From Paenibacillus pabuli NBRC 13638 (GTDB lineage Bacteria > Bacillota > Bacilli > Paenibacillales > Paenibacillaceae): a stretch of DNA of 64,000 nt. A program made the translations under genes and the position numbers. The stretch covers positions 1 to 64,000 of the forward strand of contig NZ_BCNM01000029.1 in NCBI RefSeq assembly GCF_001514495.1, read 5' to 3'. The notes below the pieces were generated by a model. That model was not told the origin of the DNA. It did no database searches and worked only from the letters and a program-made list of their open reading frames with translations. Of the stretch, positions 43,583-51,824 are shown piece after piece; positions within the stretch are counted from its first letter, which is position 1, and every line of letters starts with the position of its first letter.

Positions 43583-44605
43583 ATGAAAAAATTTGATATA
43601 TCTGTTTTATCAGTTGCTCCATTAAGACAAGGCGAAACAATGAAAGAAGGGATTGATTCCGCAGTATCTTTAGCTAAAGCTGTAGATAAAATGGGTTATA
43701 AACGGATTTGGTTCGCAGAACACCATAATCACGATGCTTACGCAAGTGCAGCCGTCGTCTCAATTGTACAACATATATTATCAAACACTGAGAATATTCG
43801 TGTAGGTTCAGGTGGAATTATGTTACCTAATCACTCACCTCTAGTTGTAGCTGAGCAGTTCGGAACACTTGAAACGCTATATCCGGATCGAGTAGATTTA
43901 GCATTAGGGCGAGCACCTGGCACGGATCAAAAAACTGCTGAAGTGATTCGACGGTCAAACCATAATGGTGTATTTTTCTTCGAACGAGAAGTAAAAGAGA
44001 TCTTGCAATATGTAGGAAACGAGAGCGTTCAAGGGGAGATTCGTGCTTATCCAGGTATGGGAACGAATGTACCAATTTTTGTGTTAGGCTCTTCAACAGG
44101 TTCAGCTAAAATCGCGGCTAGCCTTGGTTTACCTTATGCATTCGGTGCTCAATTTTCACCTCATGAGATGACCGAAGGGCTCGCTATTTATCGAGAAAAC
44201 TTCCAACCGTCCGCTTATTTGCAGGAACCTTATGTGATGGCTTGTATAAATGTGATTGCAGCTGATTCAATGGAAGAGGCAACACTGATTTCTGCGAGTC
44301 ATTTGCAAGTATATATCGATATTTATACAAATAATTTAAGTCAGCTTATTCCGCCGACTGAAAACTTCCTTCAATCTTTATCTCAAGCTGAATTGGAAAT
44401 TCTCTATCATCGACTAGGGTATACACTCTTGGGGAATGCAGACACACTTCGTCGTGATTTAATTGAATTTCAGCAGACATATCAGGTAGATGAACTCATT
44501 GTGATATCTAATATTTACGAATCCAAAAAGGAAATTCATTCTTATGAAATTTTAAAACGCGTTGTGGATGAGTTATTTGATCAGAAGCTACATGAAGAAA
44601 GTTAA
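43583..44605 (+). CDS. Luciferase-like (LLM class) flavin oxidoreductase
   Basis: The protein is 340 residues with the bacterial-luciferase TIM-barrel fold. Marks are ISVLSVAPLRQGETMKEGID at the N-terminus, RIWFAEHHNHDAYASAA, VGSGGIMLPNHSPLVVAEQF and LALGRAPGTDQKTAEVIRR, all typical of the group-1 LLM family using reduced FMN. The electron donor partner and substrate are unknown. ATG 43583 follows TTGAGGTG. A perfect 21-bp terminator hairpin lies just after the stop. Confidence 0.9.
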   Translation: MKKFDISVLSVAPLRQGETMKEGIDSAVSLAKAVDKMGYKRIWFAEHHNHDAYASAAVVSIVQHILSNTENIRVGSGGIMLPNHSPLVVAEQFGTLETLYPDRVDLALGRAPGTDQKTAEVIRRSNHNGVFFFEREVKEILQYVGNESVQGEIRAYPGMGTNVPIFVLGSSTGSAKIAASLGLPYAFGAQFSPHEMTEGLAIYRENFQPSAYLQEPYVMACINVIAADSMEEATLISASHLQVYIDIYTNNLSQLIPPTENFLQSLSQAELEILYHRLGYTLLGNADTLRRDLIEFQQTYQVDELIVISNIYESKKEIHSYEILKRVVDELFDQKLHEES

Positions 44606-44627
44606 TTCAGTCATCTGTAAAATAACA

Positions 44628-44680
44628 ATGATTCCAGAAAGAAGCAGGATTAATTAAGGCCTGCTTCTTTCTGGAATCAT
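44628..44680 (+). terminator. Long perfect hairpin after the LLM oxidoreductase
   Basis: A 21-bp perfect stem (44628-44648 with 44660-44680) and an 11-base loop. The T-run is weak, but the stem is strong enough for a bidirectional terminator. Confidence 0.75.
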
Positions 44681-44784
44681 CATGTATCTTAATATCTAAT
44701 TCACTGAAAGCTGTTTAAGTGTTTAAACTGAAGGTTACTGTATAAATTAACTGATAACGCTTTAATCCCTAATATATTACTGTG

Positions 44785-45120
44785 TTAATTCCACCGAGCC
44801 CAGAAAACTTTCTTCATTCTTAGCGGATTTTCAGTTTCATTCACCGTTTTTCTTAAATAGTCAGTTCCCCAGTTCTGCAATTCGATCAAAATGGGTACTA
44901 GACTCTCACCCAACTCTGTCAACATATTTTCGACTTTTGGTGGGGCCTCGGGATACTCTCTGCGGCTGATTAAATTGTCTTCTTCAAGCTCGCGCAACTG
45001 GCGGGTCAATGTTCGGTGAGTAATATTCGGTAGTGCTCTTTGAAGCTCATTTAATGAAGAGATCTTTATCCGATGTAAGTGCTAGAATAATTACATAAAA
45101 AAATAGTAACGCTGATTCTT
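44785..45120 (-). pseudogene. HxlR-family regulator, N-terminal part broken
   Basis: The frame reads ISSLNELQRALPNITHRTLT, RQLRELEEDNLISRREYPEA and then LTELGESLVPILIELQNWGT, the HxlR winged helix from its second helix to the end. The expected N-terminal CxxxxxLxxIGGKWK region is absent; a different frame upstream reads ALLFFYVIILALTSDKDLF. Frameshifting plus loss of the N-terminus indicate a pseudogene. Confidence 0.7.
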
Positions 45121-45274
45121 TCAAACTCACTAAAGCCTCTAACGAAGTTTGTGAGGGCATTCTATTTATATATAACACTAGGGGAGTATAGAAATACAAT
45201 TTAGAAAGTAAATAAAAGCTCATGTTTATTTAGGATTTATTAAGTCGGCACAATAGCATGTATAAAAAATCAAA

Positions 45275-45313
45275 AAACTCTGTATTAACCGTTGAGCGGT
45301 GGGAGCAGAGTTT
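45275..45313 (-). terminator. Terminator for the minus-strand remnant
   Basis: CAGAGTTT and AAACTCTG form an 8-bp stem with an inner CCG/CGG pair; read on the minus strand it is followed by a long T-run. Confidence 0.65.
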
Positions 45314-45333
45314 CGCATTTATTTAATGTTTCT

Positions 45334-45421
45334 TTACTTCTCCCAACTTTGTAGAATCTGGAGTGCGGCTCCAGTAACCACGCCTTCCTCTTTAAGAATA
45401 CCCGGGGTAAAATCGGGTTGT
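45334..45421 (-). pseudogene. C-terminal end of an unidentified minus-strand gene
   Basis: The minus-strand frame reads IQPDFTPGILKEEGVVTGAA then LQILQSWEK and a stop, followed by its own terminator. It has good coding character but no start; it is cut where the PRD protein frame begins. The family was not firmly recognised, though a sugar-kinase-type C-terminus is possible. Confidence 0.45.
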
Positions 45422-45431
45422 ATTTAGGATA

Positions 45432-46163
45432 ATGGAGGAGCATCAAGCCGATCAAATTTTCATTCCCGTCGAAAACATTAAAGTCAAAGAGTTTCTTGGT
45501 CTTCTGGATACCATTTCTCCAGTGTTTGTGGAACTATCACAAAAGATCGTAACGTATGCGGAGAAAGAGCTTTCGGTTACCCTTAACGCAAGTGTTTATT
45601 TTATGCTGATGGACCATTTGAGTTTTGCGGTGGAAAGGCACAAGAAAAACATCAATATAACCAATCGGGTATACTGGGAAATCAAAACGTATTATCCCAA
45701 AGAATACAAAGTGGGCGTGTTTGCTCTTCAACTAATGAATCAAACTCTGCAAACGGATCTGCCTGTTGAAGAAGCCGCGAATATTGCATTTCATTTAATT
45801 AATGCTCAAGGGGAGCATAATGATTCGCCAGATGGGATGAAATTCGCCAAGATGATCGGAAGCATTGTTAACCTGGCTAAGTATACATTTAATATTGAGA
45901 TGGACGATGATAATGTTCATTACAGTCGGTTTATCACCCATATCAAATTTTTTGTGGAACGATTTTATTCAGGTCATATGTTGAATGATGAGAGCAACGT
46001 TCTATTCGAGCATATCGCTAGCTTGCATCCTGAGGCCATGTCAGGTGCATTTAAGATCCGAGAGTATATTGAGCAAGTTTACGGAAAAGCTGTGCCAAAC
46101 GAAGAGTTGGCATACCTCGCAGTACATCTGTATAGGTTAATTAACTACAATCAGCTCGGGTGA
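45432..46163 (+). CDS. BglG/LicT-type PRD protein lacking its RNA-binding domain
   Basis: The frame encodes 243 residues carrying two PTS regulation domains. All four usual phosphorylatable histidines are present: LMDHLSFAVERH and AFHLINAQ in PRD1, THIKFFVERF and LAVHLYRL in PRD2. Intact LicT-type proteins are about 280 residues and begin with a 55-residue RNA-binding (CAT) domain; here the sequence upstream belongs to a different, opposite-strand gene. No ribosome site precedes ATG 45432. It is therefore most likely the 3' remnant of an antiterminator gene, though a PRD-only protein cannot be excluded. A terminator follows at 46187-46220. Confidence 0.7.
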   Translation: MEEHQADQIFIPVENIKVKEFLGLLDTISPVFVELSQKIVTYAEKELSVTLNASVYFMLMDHLSFAVERHKKNINITNRVYWEIKTYYPKEYKVGVFALQLMNQTLQTDLPVEEAANIAFHLINAQGEHNDSPDGMKFAKMIGSIVNLAKYTFNIEMDDDNVHYSRFITHIKFFVERFYSGHMLNDESNVLFEHIASLHPEAMSGAFKIREYIEQVYGKAVPNEELAYLAVHLYRLINYNQLG

Positions 46164-46186
46164 CTGAATTTTCAACTTCTGTGTGA

Positions 46187-46220
46187 CCACTAAATCGTAC
46201 TGCCGATTTAGTGGTTTTTC
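46187..46220 (+). terminator. Terminator after the PRD protein gene
   Basis: CCACTAAATCG (46187-46197) pairs perfectly with CGATTTAGTGG (46204-46214), followed by five T residues. Confidence 0.85.
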
Positions 46221-46239
46221 GTATGTCTTTCTGGGAGAA

Positions 46240-46416
46240 CCCAAAAACTTCATCGGATCCCAAATGGCTTTCAGAAATGTGGCAATCCACTGCGAACCGG
46301 CAAAAGCAAGGCTACCTGTACTCACACCTTCTAGATAGAAACGACCAAGTGAGAGAAAAAGTCCAATTAAACTCCAGATCATTTCATATAAAAATGTGGG
46401 GTGATAATATTGTGAT
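46240..46416 (-). pseudogene. Prolipoprotein diacylglyceryl transferase (Lgt) remnant
   Basis: The minus-strand frame reads LSQYYHPTFLYEMIWSLIGL, then directly SLGRFYLEGVSTGSLAFAG and SQWIATFLKAIWDPM. HPTFLYE and GRFxxEGxxTxSL are two conserved Lgt motifs, but the roughly 20 residues normally between them are deleted, and the N-terminal two thirds are missing. The remnant begins immediately after the stop codon of the LacI-type gene. Confidence 0.7.
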
Positions 46417-46418
46417 AG

Positions 46419-47387
46419 TCATGTTGATTGTCGTTCAACTAAAGTATAATTCAGAGGGATTAGCTCTTTGGTAGTGGTATCAATCATGTTTTGTATAATA
46501 GTGAAAGCATTCTCTGCTTGCTGATCAACTGGATAATGAATTGTCGTCAAATCCAGTAAATGAGCGACCTCGGTGTTATCAAAGCCTATTATTCCCACAT
46601 CTCCTGGAACTGAAAATCCTAATCTCCGAATTACGGTAATGAAACCGGCGGCCACTTCATCATTTGCGCAGAAAACAGCATCTGGTCTGTTTATCTGTGA
46701 AATCCACCATCTTGCAAGTTCTTCTCCATCACGAACAAGGGTCTTTCCTTGAAAAACGGGAAACTTTTCTGCGGGTATACCATATTTTAGGACAAAATCA
46801 GAATGCGCACGCATGCGTTCCTTCGTATTCAAACCATTAGGCATCGGATAAATACTGAGTATTTTTCTGTATCCCTTAGAATATAGGTGCTCAAGCCCTG
46901 TACAGTATGCCTCGTATTGATCCATAAATACAGAGGGGATATTACTATTTTCAAGCCGCTGCCATGTGACGATTGGGCCATATTTGGTATAGGATTCGAT
47001 AACATTCCATTCATTGCTTCGGAGCACGCATACTATTGCGTCCAGTTGTTTCCGTTTCAGCATTTCGAGTGCCACCAGTTCTTTCTCTGCCTGGCCATTC
47101 GTAATGAATAGAGTAATGTTGAATCCGTGTTTCTCGGCAGACTGGGTGAAGGCCTGCATGAATCTGATAAGAAGCGGATTGAATGCGACTGCAACAATTC
47201 CAATCAAACAGGTAGCGCCCTTTTTTAGAGATATTGCATTGCCGTTAGGTACATAATCCAGTTGTTCTATGAGTTCAATTACTTTCTTTCTGGTTGATTC
47301 GCTTACGTGCGGATGTCCATTAATAACGCGTGAAATGGTTGCTGTAGATACGCCTGCCAAACGAGCGATTTCTTGAATATTTGCCAT
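46419..47387 (-). CDS. LacI-family repressor
   Basis: The protein is 322 residues. The N-terminal LacI helix-turn-helix is textbook: MANIQEIARLAGVSTATISR, VINGHPHVSESTRKKV, hinge helix LDYVPNGNA. A periplasmic-binding-protein-like effector domain follows (IGIVAVAFNPLLIRFM; GIIGFDNTEVAHLLDLTTIH). ATG 47387 is preferred over the codon at 47402 because GAGGTGG lies six bases upstream. It is divergent from the GH4 gene, whose promoter contains a perfect palindrome, so it likely represses that gene until a beta-glucoside-derived inducer binds. Confidence 0.9.
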   Translation of the reverse strand: MANIQEIARLAGVSTATISRVINGHPHVSESTRKKVIELIEQLDYVPNGNAISLKKGATCLIGIVAVAFNPLLIRFMQAFTQSAEKHGFNITLFITNGQAEKELVALEMLKRKQLDAIVCVLRSNEWNVIESYTKYGPIVTWQRLENSNIPSVFMDQYEAYCTGLEHLYSKGYRKILSIYPMPNGLNTKERMRAHSDFVLKYGIPAEKFPVFQGKTLVRDGEELARWWISQINRPDAVFCANDEVAAGFITVIRRLGFSVPGDVGIIGFDNTEVAHLLDLTTIHYPVDQQAENAFTIIQNMIDTTTKELIPLNYTLVERQST

Positions 47388-47456
47388 TGGAATCCACCTC
47401 ATTGTTGTATTTTTGCCATCTCAATGAGCTTATAAAATAAATCGTGTAATGGATGC

Positions 47457-47487
47457 TTGACATGTAATGCATTACACAATTTACGAT
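47457..47487 (+). promoter_or_regulatory. Promoter with LacI-type operator for the GH4 gene
   Basis: TTGACA (47457-47462) is the -35; TACGAT (47482-47487) is a possible -10. The perfect 14-bp palindrome TGTAATGCATTACA (47463-47476) fills the spacer and has the central CG-type symmetry expected for LacI-family operators (here GC). A partial copy, TGTAATGGAT, lies just upstream. Confidence 0.65.
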
Positions 47488-47529
47488 ACAACTATGATTC
47501 AGAAAACACTTACATCAGGAGGAAAAGAT

Positions 47530-48852
47530 ATGAAAAAAGGATTAAAGATTGTAACAATCGGCGGTGGTTCCAGCTATACACCGGAACTCATGGAAGGTTT
47601 TATCAAACGCCATCATGAACTTCCTGTCAAAGAATTATGGCTTGTGGACATCGAGGCGGGGAAGGAAAAACTCGAGGTCGTTGGTGCCATGGCTAAACGA
47701 ATGGTAAAAGCCGCAGGAATCGACTGTGAAGTTCATTTATCGTTAGATCGCCGGGAAGCATTAAAGGATGCTGACTTTGTAACTACACAACTTAGAGTAG
47801 GGCAGATGGATGCACGTATCAAGGACGAAACCATTCCCAATAAATATGGAATGATTGGACAAGAAACAAATGGGGCAGGAGGCATGTTAAAAGCTTTTCG
47901 AACCATTCCGGTCATTTTAGATATTGTCAATGAAATGAAAGAACTCTGTCCGGATGCATGGCTCATTAACTTCACCAATCCTGCAGGCATGGTGACGGAA
48001 GCGGTTCTCCGTTACGGAAAGTGGGACAAAGTGATCGGACTATGCAATGTTCCCATTATGTCCGCCAAAATTGAATCAGCCGTATTGGAAAAACCGGAAG
48101 AAGAATTGTTCTTCAAATTTGCGGGCATTAACCATCTGCACTGGCACAAGATTTACGATAAGTCAGGACAAGATCTTACTCTTGAAGCAATCGATAAAAT
48201 GTACGGACCGGAAGCCAAAGCGGATAAAATGGTTGAGAATATCAAAAATATGCGATTTTTGCACGAACAGGTTCTCCAATTGGAAATGCTTCCTTGCCCG
48301 TACCACCGTTATTACTATATGACGGATGCCATGATCCAGGAAGAGCTGGAAGAAGTAAAGACAGTAGGTAGCCGTGGTCAAGTCGTTAAACAGTTGGAAG
48401 AAAGCCTTTTTGAACTTTACAGGAATCCGACGCTGGATTACAAACCGAAAGAGCTGGAAAAAAGAGGTGGTGCGCATTATAGTGATGCTGCATGTGAGAT
48501 CATCAATTCCATTTATAACGATAAAGGGACTCGAATGGTTGTAAGCACTCGGAACAACGGGGCAATCAGTGATCTGCCGACTGAGAGTGCGATTGAAATT
48601 ACAAGCATGATTACTTCTCACGGTGCAGAACCTGTTCATTTCGGCTCATTCCCTTCCGCACAACGAGGATTGTTGCAAGTAATGAAAGCAATGGAAGAAC
48701 TCACTATAGAAGCAGCAGTGACAGGCGATTATGCTACGGCATTACAAGCATTCACCATGAATCCGCTTGTTCAAAGTGGCGACACAGCAAAGGCCTTGCT
48801 CGATGAGTTGCTTGAAGCCCACCGAACTTATTTGCCACAGTTTCATCAATAA
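47530..48852 (+). CDS. licH: GH4 6-phospho-beta-glucosidase (LicH/CelF type)
   Basis: The protein is 440 residues, matching LicH at about 442. GH4 enzymes use NAD and a divalent metal to split phosphorylated disaccharides imported by a PTS. The NAD-binding N-terminus reads KIVTIGGGSSYTPELMEGF, followed by TTQLRVGQMDARIKDETIP, NFTNPAGMVTEAVLRY and the metal-ligand segment FAGINHLHW. ATG 47530 follows TCAGGAGG. It is a single gene divergent from the LacI repressor; the PTS gene bglP lies 5 kb downstream. Confidence 0.9.
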   Translation: MKKGLKIVTIGGGSSYTPELMEGFIKRHHELPVKELWLVDIEAGKEKLEVVGAMAKRMVKAAGIDCEVHLSLDRREALKDADFVTTQLRVGQMDARIKDETIPNKYGMIGQETNGAGGMLKAFRTIPVILDIVNEMKELCPDAWLINFTNPAGMVTEAVLRYGKWDKVIGLCNVPIMSAKIESAVLEKPEEELFFKFAGINHLHWHKIYDKSGQDLTLEAIDKMYGPEAKADKMVENIKNMRFLHEQVLQLEMLPCPYHRYYYMTDAMIQEELEEVKTVGSRGQVVKQLEESLFELYRNPTLDYKPKELEKRGGAHYSDAACEIINSIYNDKGTRMVVSTRNNGAISDLPTESAIEITSMITSHGAEPVHFGSFPSAQRGLLQVMKAMEELTIEAAVTGDYATALQAFTMNPLVQSGDTAKALLDELLEAHRTYLPQFHQ

Positions 48853-48909
48853 AGTAAGAATGGTTAACAGGAGCACAAATATTCATCAGCACTAGTCACC
48901 TGATCACAT

Positions 48910-48966
48910 AGAATATCCCTGAATTCCACGGGCTGGATTAATTCGTACCGAATTCAGGGATATTCT
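48910..48966. terminator. Convergent-gene hairpin after GH4
   Basis: A perfect 17-bp inverted repeat (48910-48926 with 48950-48966) with a 23-base loop lies between the converging GH4 and GntR genes. Confidence 0.65.
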
Positions 48967-49014
48967 GATTAATTGCGTACATAAAAAAGTAAACCTAATC
49001 GTATACGTTTGCTC

Positions 49015-49689
49015 TTATTGCAATAGCATGTCGAATAACAGAGTCACATCTTGGGACGAGCTTACAGATATTATTTTTGTTTCTGAAGATCCAGCTTTCT
49101 TTTTTACAACTTCCACCATTTCGTTCACGGTCACTACCACATCCGCTTTTTGTATAGCTTGAAAGAGCTCCTCGTCTGGTGATGAAATATCAATCGATTG
49201 AATGTCTGCCGATGAACGACGCTGGATTTCCTCCAGATAAAACAGGCAGGCCATAGTTTTGCATTCAATGAAAAGGTAACGCTTCTTCTTCTCGTGTTTG
49301 GCTCCAAATAATTGTGTATATGCAAATCCTGACAACATGACATTTTCTATATTGAAACCTTGTTCAAATGCGTCTTTTACAGTCTTCTCCACGAATGAAA
49401 AATAAGGATTTTGCTGCTTGAATTCCTTAATCCGGTCTTCATTAGCTATTCGAGTTCCTCGCCCTTTTTGCATGACCAGTAGTCCTTCTTCTTTTAGCTG
49501 TGAATATATCCACTGTATCGTATTTCTATTTATAGAGAGCTGCTCCGCTAATTCATTCGTTGAAGGCAAAGCATCATCTGCTTTCAGAAATTCTTTACTG
49601 ATCAACCATTTAATTTGCTCTTTAACTTGCACATTAATTGGCAGTGGTGATTGGGGATCAGTTTTAAAAGGCAAACGAAAATGTTCCAT
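49015..49689 (-). CDS. GntR-family regulator of the redox operon
   Basis: The protein is 224 residues. The N-terminal GntR winged helix reads PINVQVKEQIKWLISKEFLK, ALPSTNELAEQLSINRNTIQ and LLVMQKGRGTRIAN. The C-terminal region (about 95-224) is not the usual FCD, UTRA or aminotransferase domain; it resembles the extended YhcF-type group and has one cysteine pair region (IECKTMACLFY). It is divergent from the bacilliredoxin-OsmC-thioredoxin operon. A shared motif, GGTTAACTAG near its own start and CTAGTTAAC over the operon promoter, suggests it controls both. Confidence 0.8.
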   Translation of the reverse strand: MEHFRLPFKTDPQSPLPINVQVKEQIKWLISKEFLKADDALPSTNELAEQLSINRNTIQWIYSQLKEEGLLVMQKGRGTRIANEDRIKEFKQQNPYFSFVEKTVKDAFEQGFNIENVMLSGFAYTQLFGAKHEKKKRYLFIECKTMACLFYLEEIQRRSSADIQSIDISSPDEELFQAIQKADVVVTVNEMVEVVKKKAGSSETKIISVSSSQDVTLLFDMLLQ

Positions 49690-49708
49690 ATAATCATCCA
49701 ACTTTCTG

Positions 49709-49718
49709 GGTTAACTAG
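49709..49718. promoter_or_regulatory. GntR operator half near the regulator start
   Basis: GGTTAACTAG, 20 bp upstream of the regulator's start; nine of its ten bases recur inverted at 49849-49858. Confidence 0.5.
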
Positions 49719-49815
49719 TATTCTAGATAAGCATAATATTAAAACAATCGTTCACAAAAATCAATGTAGGGCGTAACACAATAGGAATAATGGTTTTATA
49801 TGAGAACGGATCATC

Positions 49816-49874
49816 TTGACAAATAAAAATCATTCAAATAATATTAACCTAGTTAACTAACTAACTATGTAACC
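49816..49874 (+). promoter_or_regulatory. Promoter and candidate GntR operator of the redox operon
   Basis: A perfect -35 TTGACA (49816-49821) and -10 TAATAT (49839-49844) are 17 bp apart. CTAGTTAACTAACTAACTAT (49849-49868), then GTAACC, covers the expected start site and carries several GTTA/TAAC half-sites. Confidence 0.7.
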
Positions 49875-49914
49875 AAACATTAAAAAGTGATTATTCTACT
49901 AAGGAGTGATTTTG

Positions 49915-50253
49915 TTGAACTGGAAAGAGATATCGACACTGGACCAATGGAAAGAAGTATTAGAACAGTCGGCTCAACGCGGAAAGATAATACTTAAGCA
50001 TAGCACTACATGCCCAGTGAGTGCGAATGCACTAGCGGAATGCGAACAGTACATCAAAGAGAGGCACACTGACGACATTGATTTTTATCTTGTTAAGGTC
50101 TTTGAATCGCGACATGTGTCTAATCAAATTACTCAGGATCTTGATGTTAAACATGAATCTCCTCAAATTATATATGTTAAGAGTAAAGAGAAATTCTGGA
50201 CTGCTTCTCATTGGTCGATCACAAAAGAACACATAGCCGCTGTTTTAAACTAA
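49915..50253 (+). CDS. brxC: Monothiol bacilliredoxin BrxC (YtxJ)
   Basis: The protein is 112 residues with a thioredoxin-like fold. The family motif TCPVS is present in ILKHSTTCPVSANALAECEQ, and SPQIIYVKSKEKFWTASHWS matches the YtxJ C-terminal half. BrxC removes bacillithiol from protein thiols after oxidative stress, acting in the cytoplasm. TTG 49915 is favoured because AAGGAG at 49900-49905 lies nine bases away; the GTG at 49906 abuts that site. It is the first gene of the GntR-controlled operon. Confidence 0.9.
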   Translation: MNWKEISTLDQWKEVLEQSAQRGKIILKHSTTCPVSANALAECEQYIKERHTDDIDFYLVKVFESRHVSNQITQDLDVKHESPQIIYVKSKEKFWTASHWSITKEHIAAVLN

Positions 50254-50293
50254 TAACACAACTTTATAAATCTATAATGAAGGATGGTATACA

Positions 50294-50758
50294 ATGGATT
50301 ATTCACAATTTGCCAAACAGTTAGATATCACTCGCGGAAAATTATATAACGTACTGGAATCGGTAACCGAAACCAGCGCTGACAAACAACCGGCCGGATT
50401 CAGTAATACTATACGTTGGAATGTTGGACACATTCTTACAGTAGCTGAAATGTTCATTTTCAACAATCGCCAAATTTCTGCCCTGCCTAAGGAGTATAAC
50501 AACTTGTTCGCTCCCGGCACCAAACCGTCTGACTGGACAGGTGAACCCATTCCGTTGTCGACATTGCTTGCGAAGTTGCAGGATCAGGCTGTACGCATTA
50601 AACAACACGTCGAGATTCATTCTGATGAAACCTTGCCGGAACCATTGAAATTGGGACCTGTTCTCCAATTGAATAACATGGGGGAAGTATGCAACTTAGC
50701 CCTTTATCACGAAGCGATGCATACGGGATTCATTCATGCCTTAAAACGCATCGTCTAA
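50294..50758 (+). CDS. DinB-superfamily protein in the redox operon
   Basis: The protein is 154 residues, a four-helix DinB/YfiT fold. The first metal-ligand histidine is in IRWNVGHILTVAEMF and the last in NLALYHEAMHTGFIHALKR, where the H-xxx-H pair is conserved. Some members of the superfamily are bacillithiol transferases; placement directly after brxC makes thiol chemistry plausible, but this is inference. ATG 50294 follows TGAAGGATG. The gap to brxC is 40 bp and to the OsmC gene 58 bp. Confidence 0.8.
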   Translation: MDYSQFAKQLDITRGKLYNVLESVTETSADKQPAGFSNTIRWNVGHILTVAEMFIFNNRQISALPKEYNNLFAPGTKPSDWTGEPIPLSTLLAKLQDQAVRIKQHVEIHSDETLPEPLKLGPVLQLNNMGEVCNLALYHEAMHTGFIHALKRIV

Positions 50759-50816
50759 GAGCGACTGACTGGAGATGAATATTTCATCAATATTCTAACA
50801 AAAGGAGCGGATCAAC

Positions 50817-51308
50817 ATGGCCGATATGAAATCTAATTTGAATACTGTATGGTATAAAGACACTAAAGGTAGCGGTAGACTGAGGGCGGATTATCTTAAA
50901 ACGAATATAGCGATTCCCGAATCTTCGGGAGGGAGTGGGGAAGGAGCCAATCCTAAAGAATTATTGGTGTCCTCTGCCACGACTTGTTACATCATGACAC
51001 TCGTGTATATGTTGGAACAGAAACAACTGTCAGTTACTGGAATAGTGATGAACACAGAGGCTGTAAATTCCAAAGAAGAAGGATTTCGAATTGTCCATCT
51101 TCCTCAGGTTATTTTGTCCGCAAATTCCACTGAAGAGCAGCTTCAGTCTGTGCGCAAAATCATGATTAGCGCGGAGCAGGTGTGTGAAGTAGGAAATCTG
51201 CTCAAAAAAGCAGGCGTTCAGATTGAAGTTGAAGGCAAAGTAGAGATTGAAACCGATGCAGATGTGGTAAGCCAATACGTTGAGGAAAAGCAACTGGACT
51301 GGGATTGA
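50817..51308 (+). CDS. OsmC/Ohr-family peroxidase
   Basis: The protein is 163 residues. OsmC-family marks are the N-terminal strand TKGSGRLRADYLKTNIAIPE, then GANPKELLVSSATTCYIMTL with the peroxidatic cysteine at 57, and AEQVCEVGNLLKKAG with the resolving cysteine at 123. Both reactive cysteines are therefore present. The enzyme should reduce organic hydroperoxides in the cytoplasm, recharged by a thiol partner that could be the thioredoxin-like protein encoded next. ATG 50817 follows AAAGGAGCGG. Confidence 0.9.
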   Translation: MADMKSNLNTVWYKDTKGSGRLRADYLKTNIAIPESSGGSGEGANPKELLVSSATTCYIMTLVYMLEQKQLSVTGIVMNTEAVNSKEEGFRIVHLPQVILSANSTEEQLQSVRKIMISAEQVCEVGNLLKKAGVQIEVEGKVEIETDADVVSQYVEEKQLDWD

Positions 51309-51348
51309 CGTTCATTCATAATGCAGGTTCGTTAGTGGGGATACAGAT

Positions 51349-51690
51349 ATGAAAGAAATGATGGAATTAGCTTCGCTGGATATGGTGGAACGGTTTGTTA
51401 GTGAACATGAATTAAGTTTTTTATATGTATCTCAAACGAATTGCAGTGTTTGTCATGCATTGCTCCCTAAGATCAGAACACTATTAGAAGAATATCCTTT
51501 GATTCAATTGGGGCATATCGACATTCACAATGTAGAGAGCATAGCAGAGAAATATATGATTTTCACAGCTCCGATCATGTTGCTTATCATAGAACAGAAG
51601 GAATATGTCAGAGCGGATCGATTTGTTCGCTTTAACGAATTGAAGCATAAACTTGATCAGATATATGAACTGTACACCCAGTCCATGTAA
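51349..51690 (+). CDS. Thioredoxin-family protein
   Basis: The protein is 113 residues with no signal peptide, so it acts in the cytoplasm. The redox motif is C32-S-V-C35 in VSQTNCSVCHALLPKIRTLL, and the cis-proline region is FTAPIMLLI. It resembles the small YdfQ/YusE-type thioredoxin-like proteins of Bacillales rather than TrxA, whose motif is CGPC. It is the last intact gene before a perfect terminator at 51741-51780 and probably serves the OsmC or BrxC protein. Confidence 0.85.
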   Translation: MKEMMELASLDMVERFVSEHELSFLYVSQTNCSVCHALLPKIRTLLEEYPLIQLGHIDIHNVESIAEKYMIFTAPIMLLIIEQKEYVRADRFVRFNELKHKLDQIYELYTQSM

Positions 51691-51740
51691 ACCCAATGAA
51701 TCTGAACTCTTAAGATCAACAGCGGGCAAAAGTCATACTT

Positions 51741-51785
51741 AATCAAGCTGGCACCCATCCAAATTGGAGCCAGCTTGATTCATTT
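51741..51785 (+). terminator. Terminator of the redox operon
   Basis: AATCAAGCTGGC (51741-51752) pairs perfectly with GCCAGCTTGATT (51769-51780). Confidence 0.8.
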
Positions 51786-51824
51786 CCCTTTGATTACTTG
51801 TGCCGACTGTGCACTCGAATAGGA

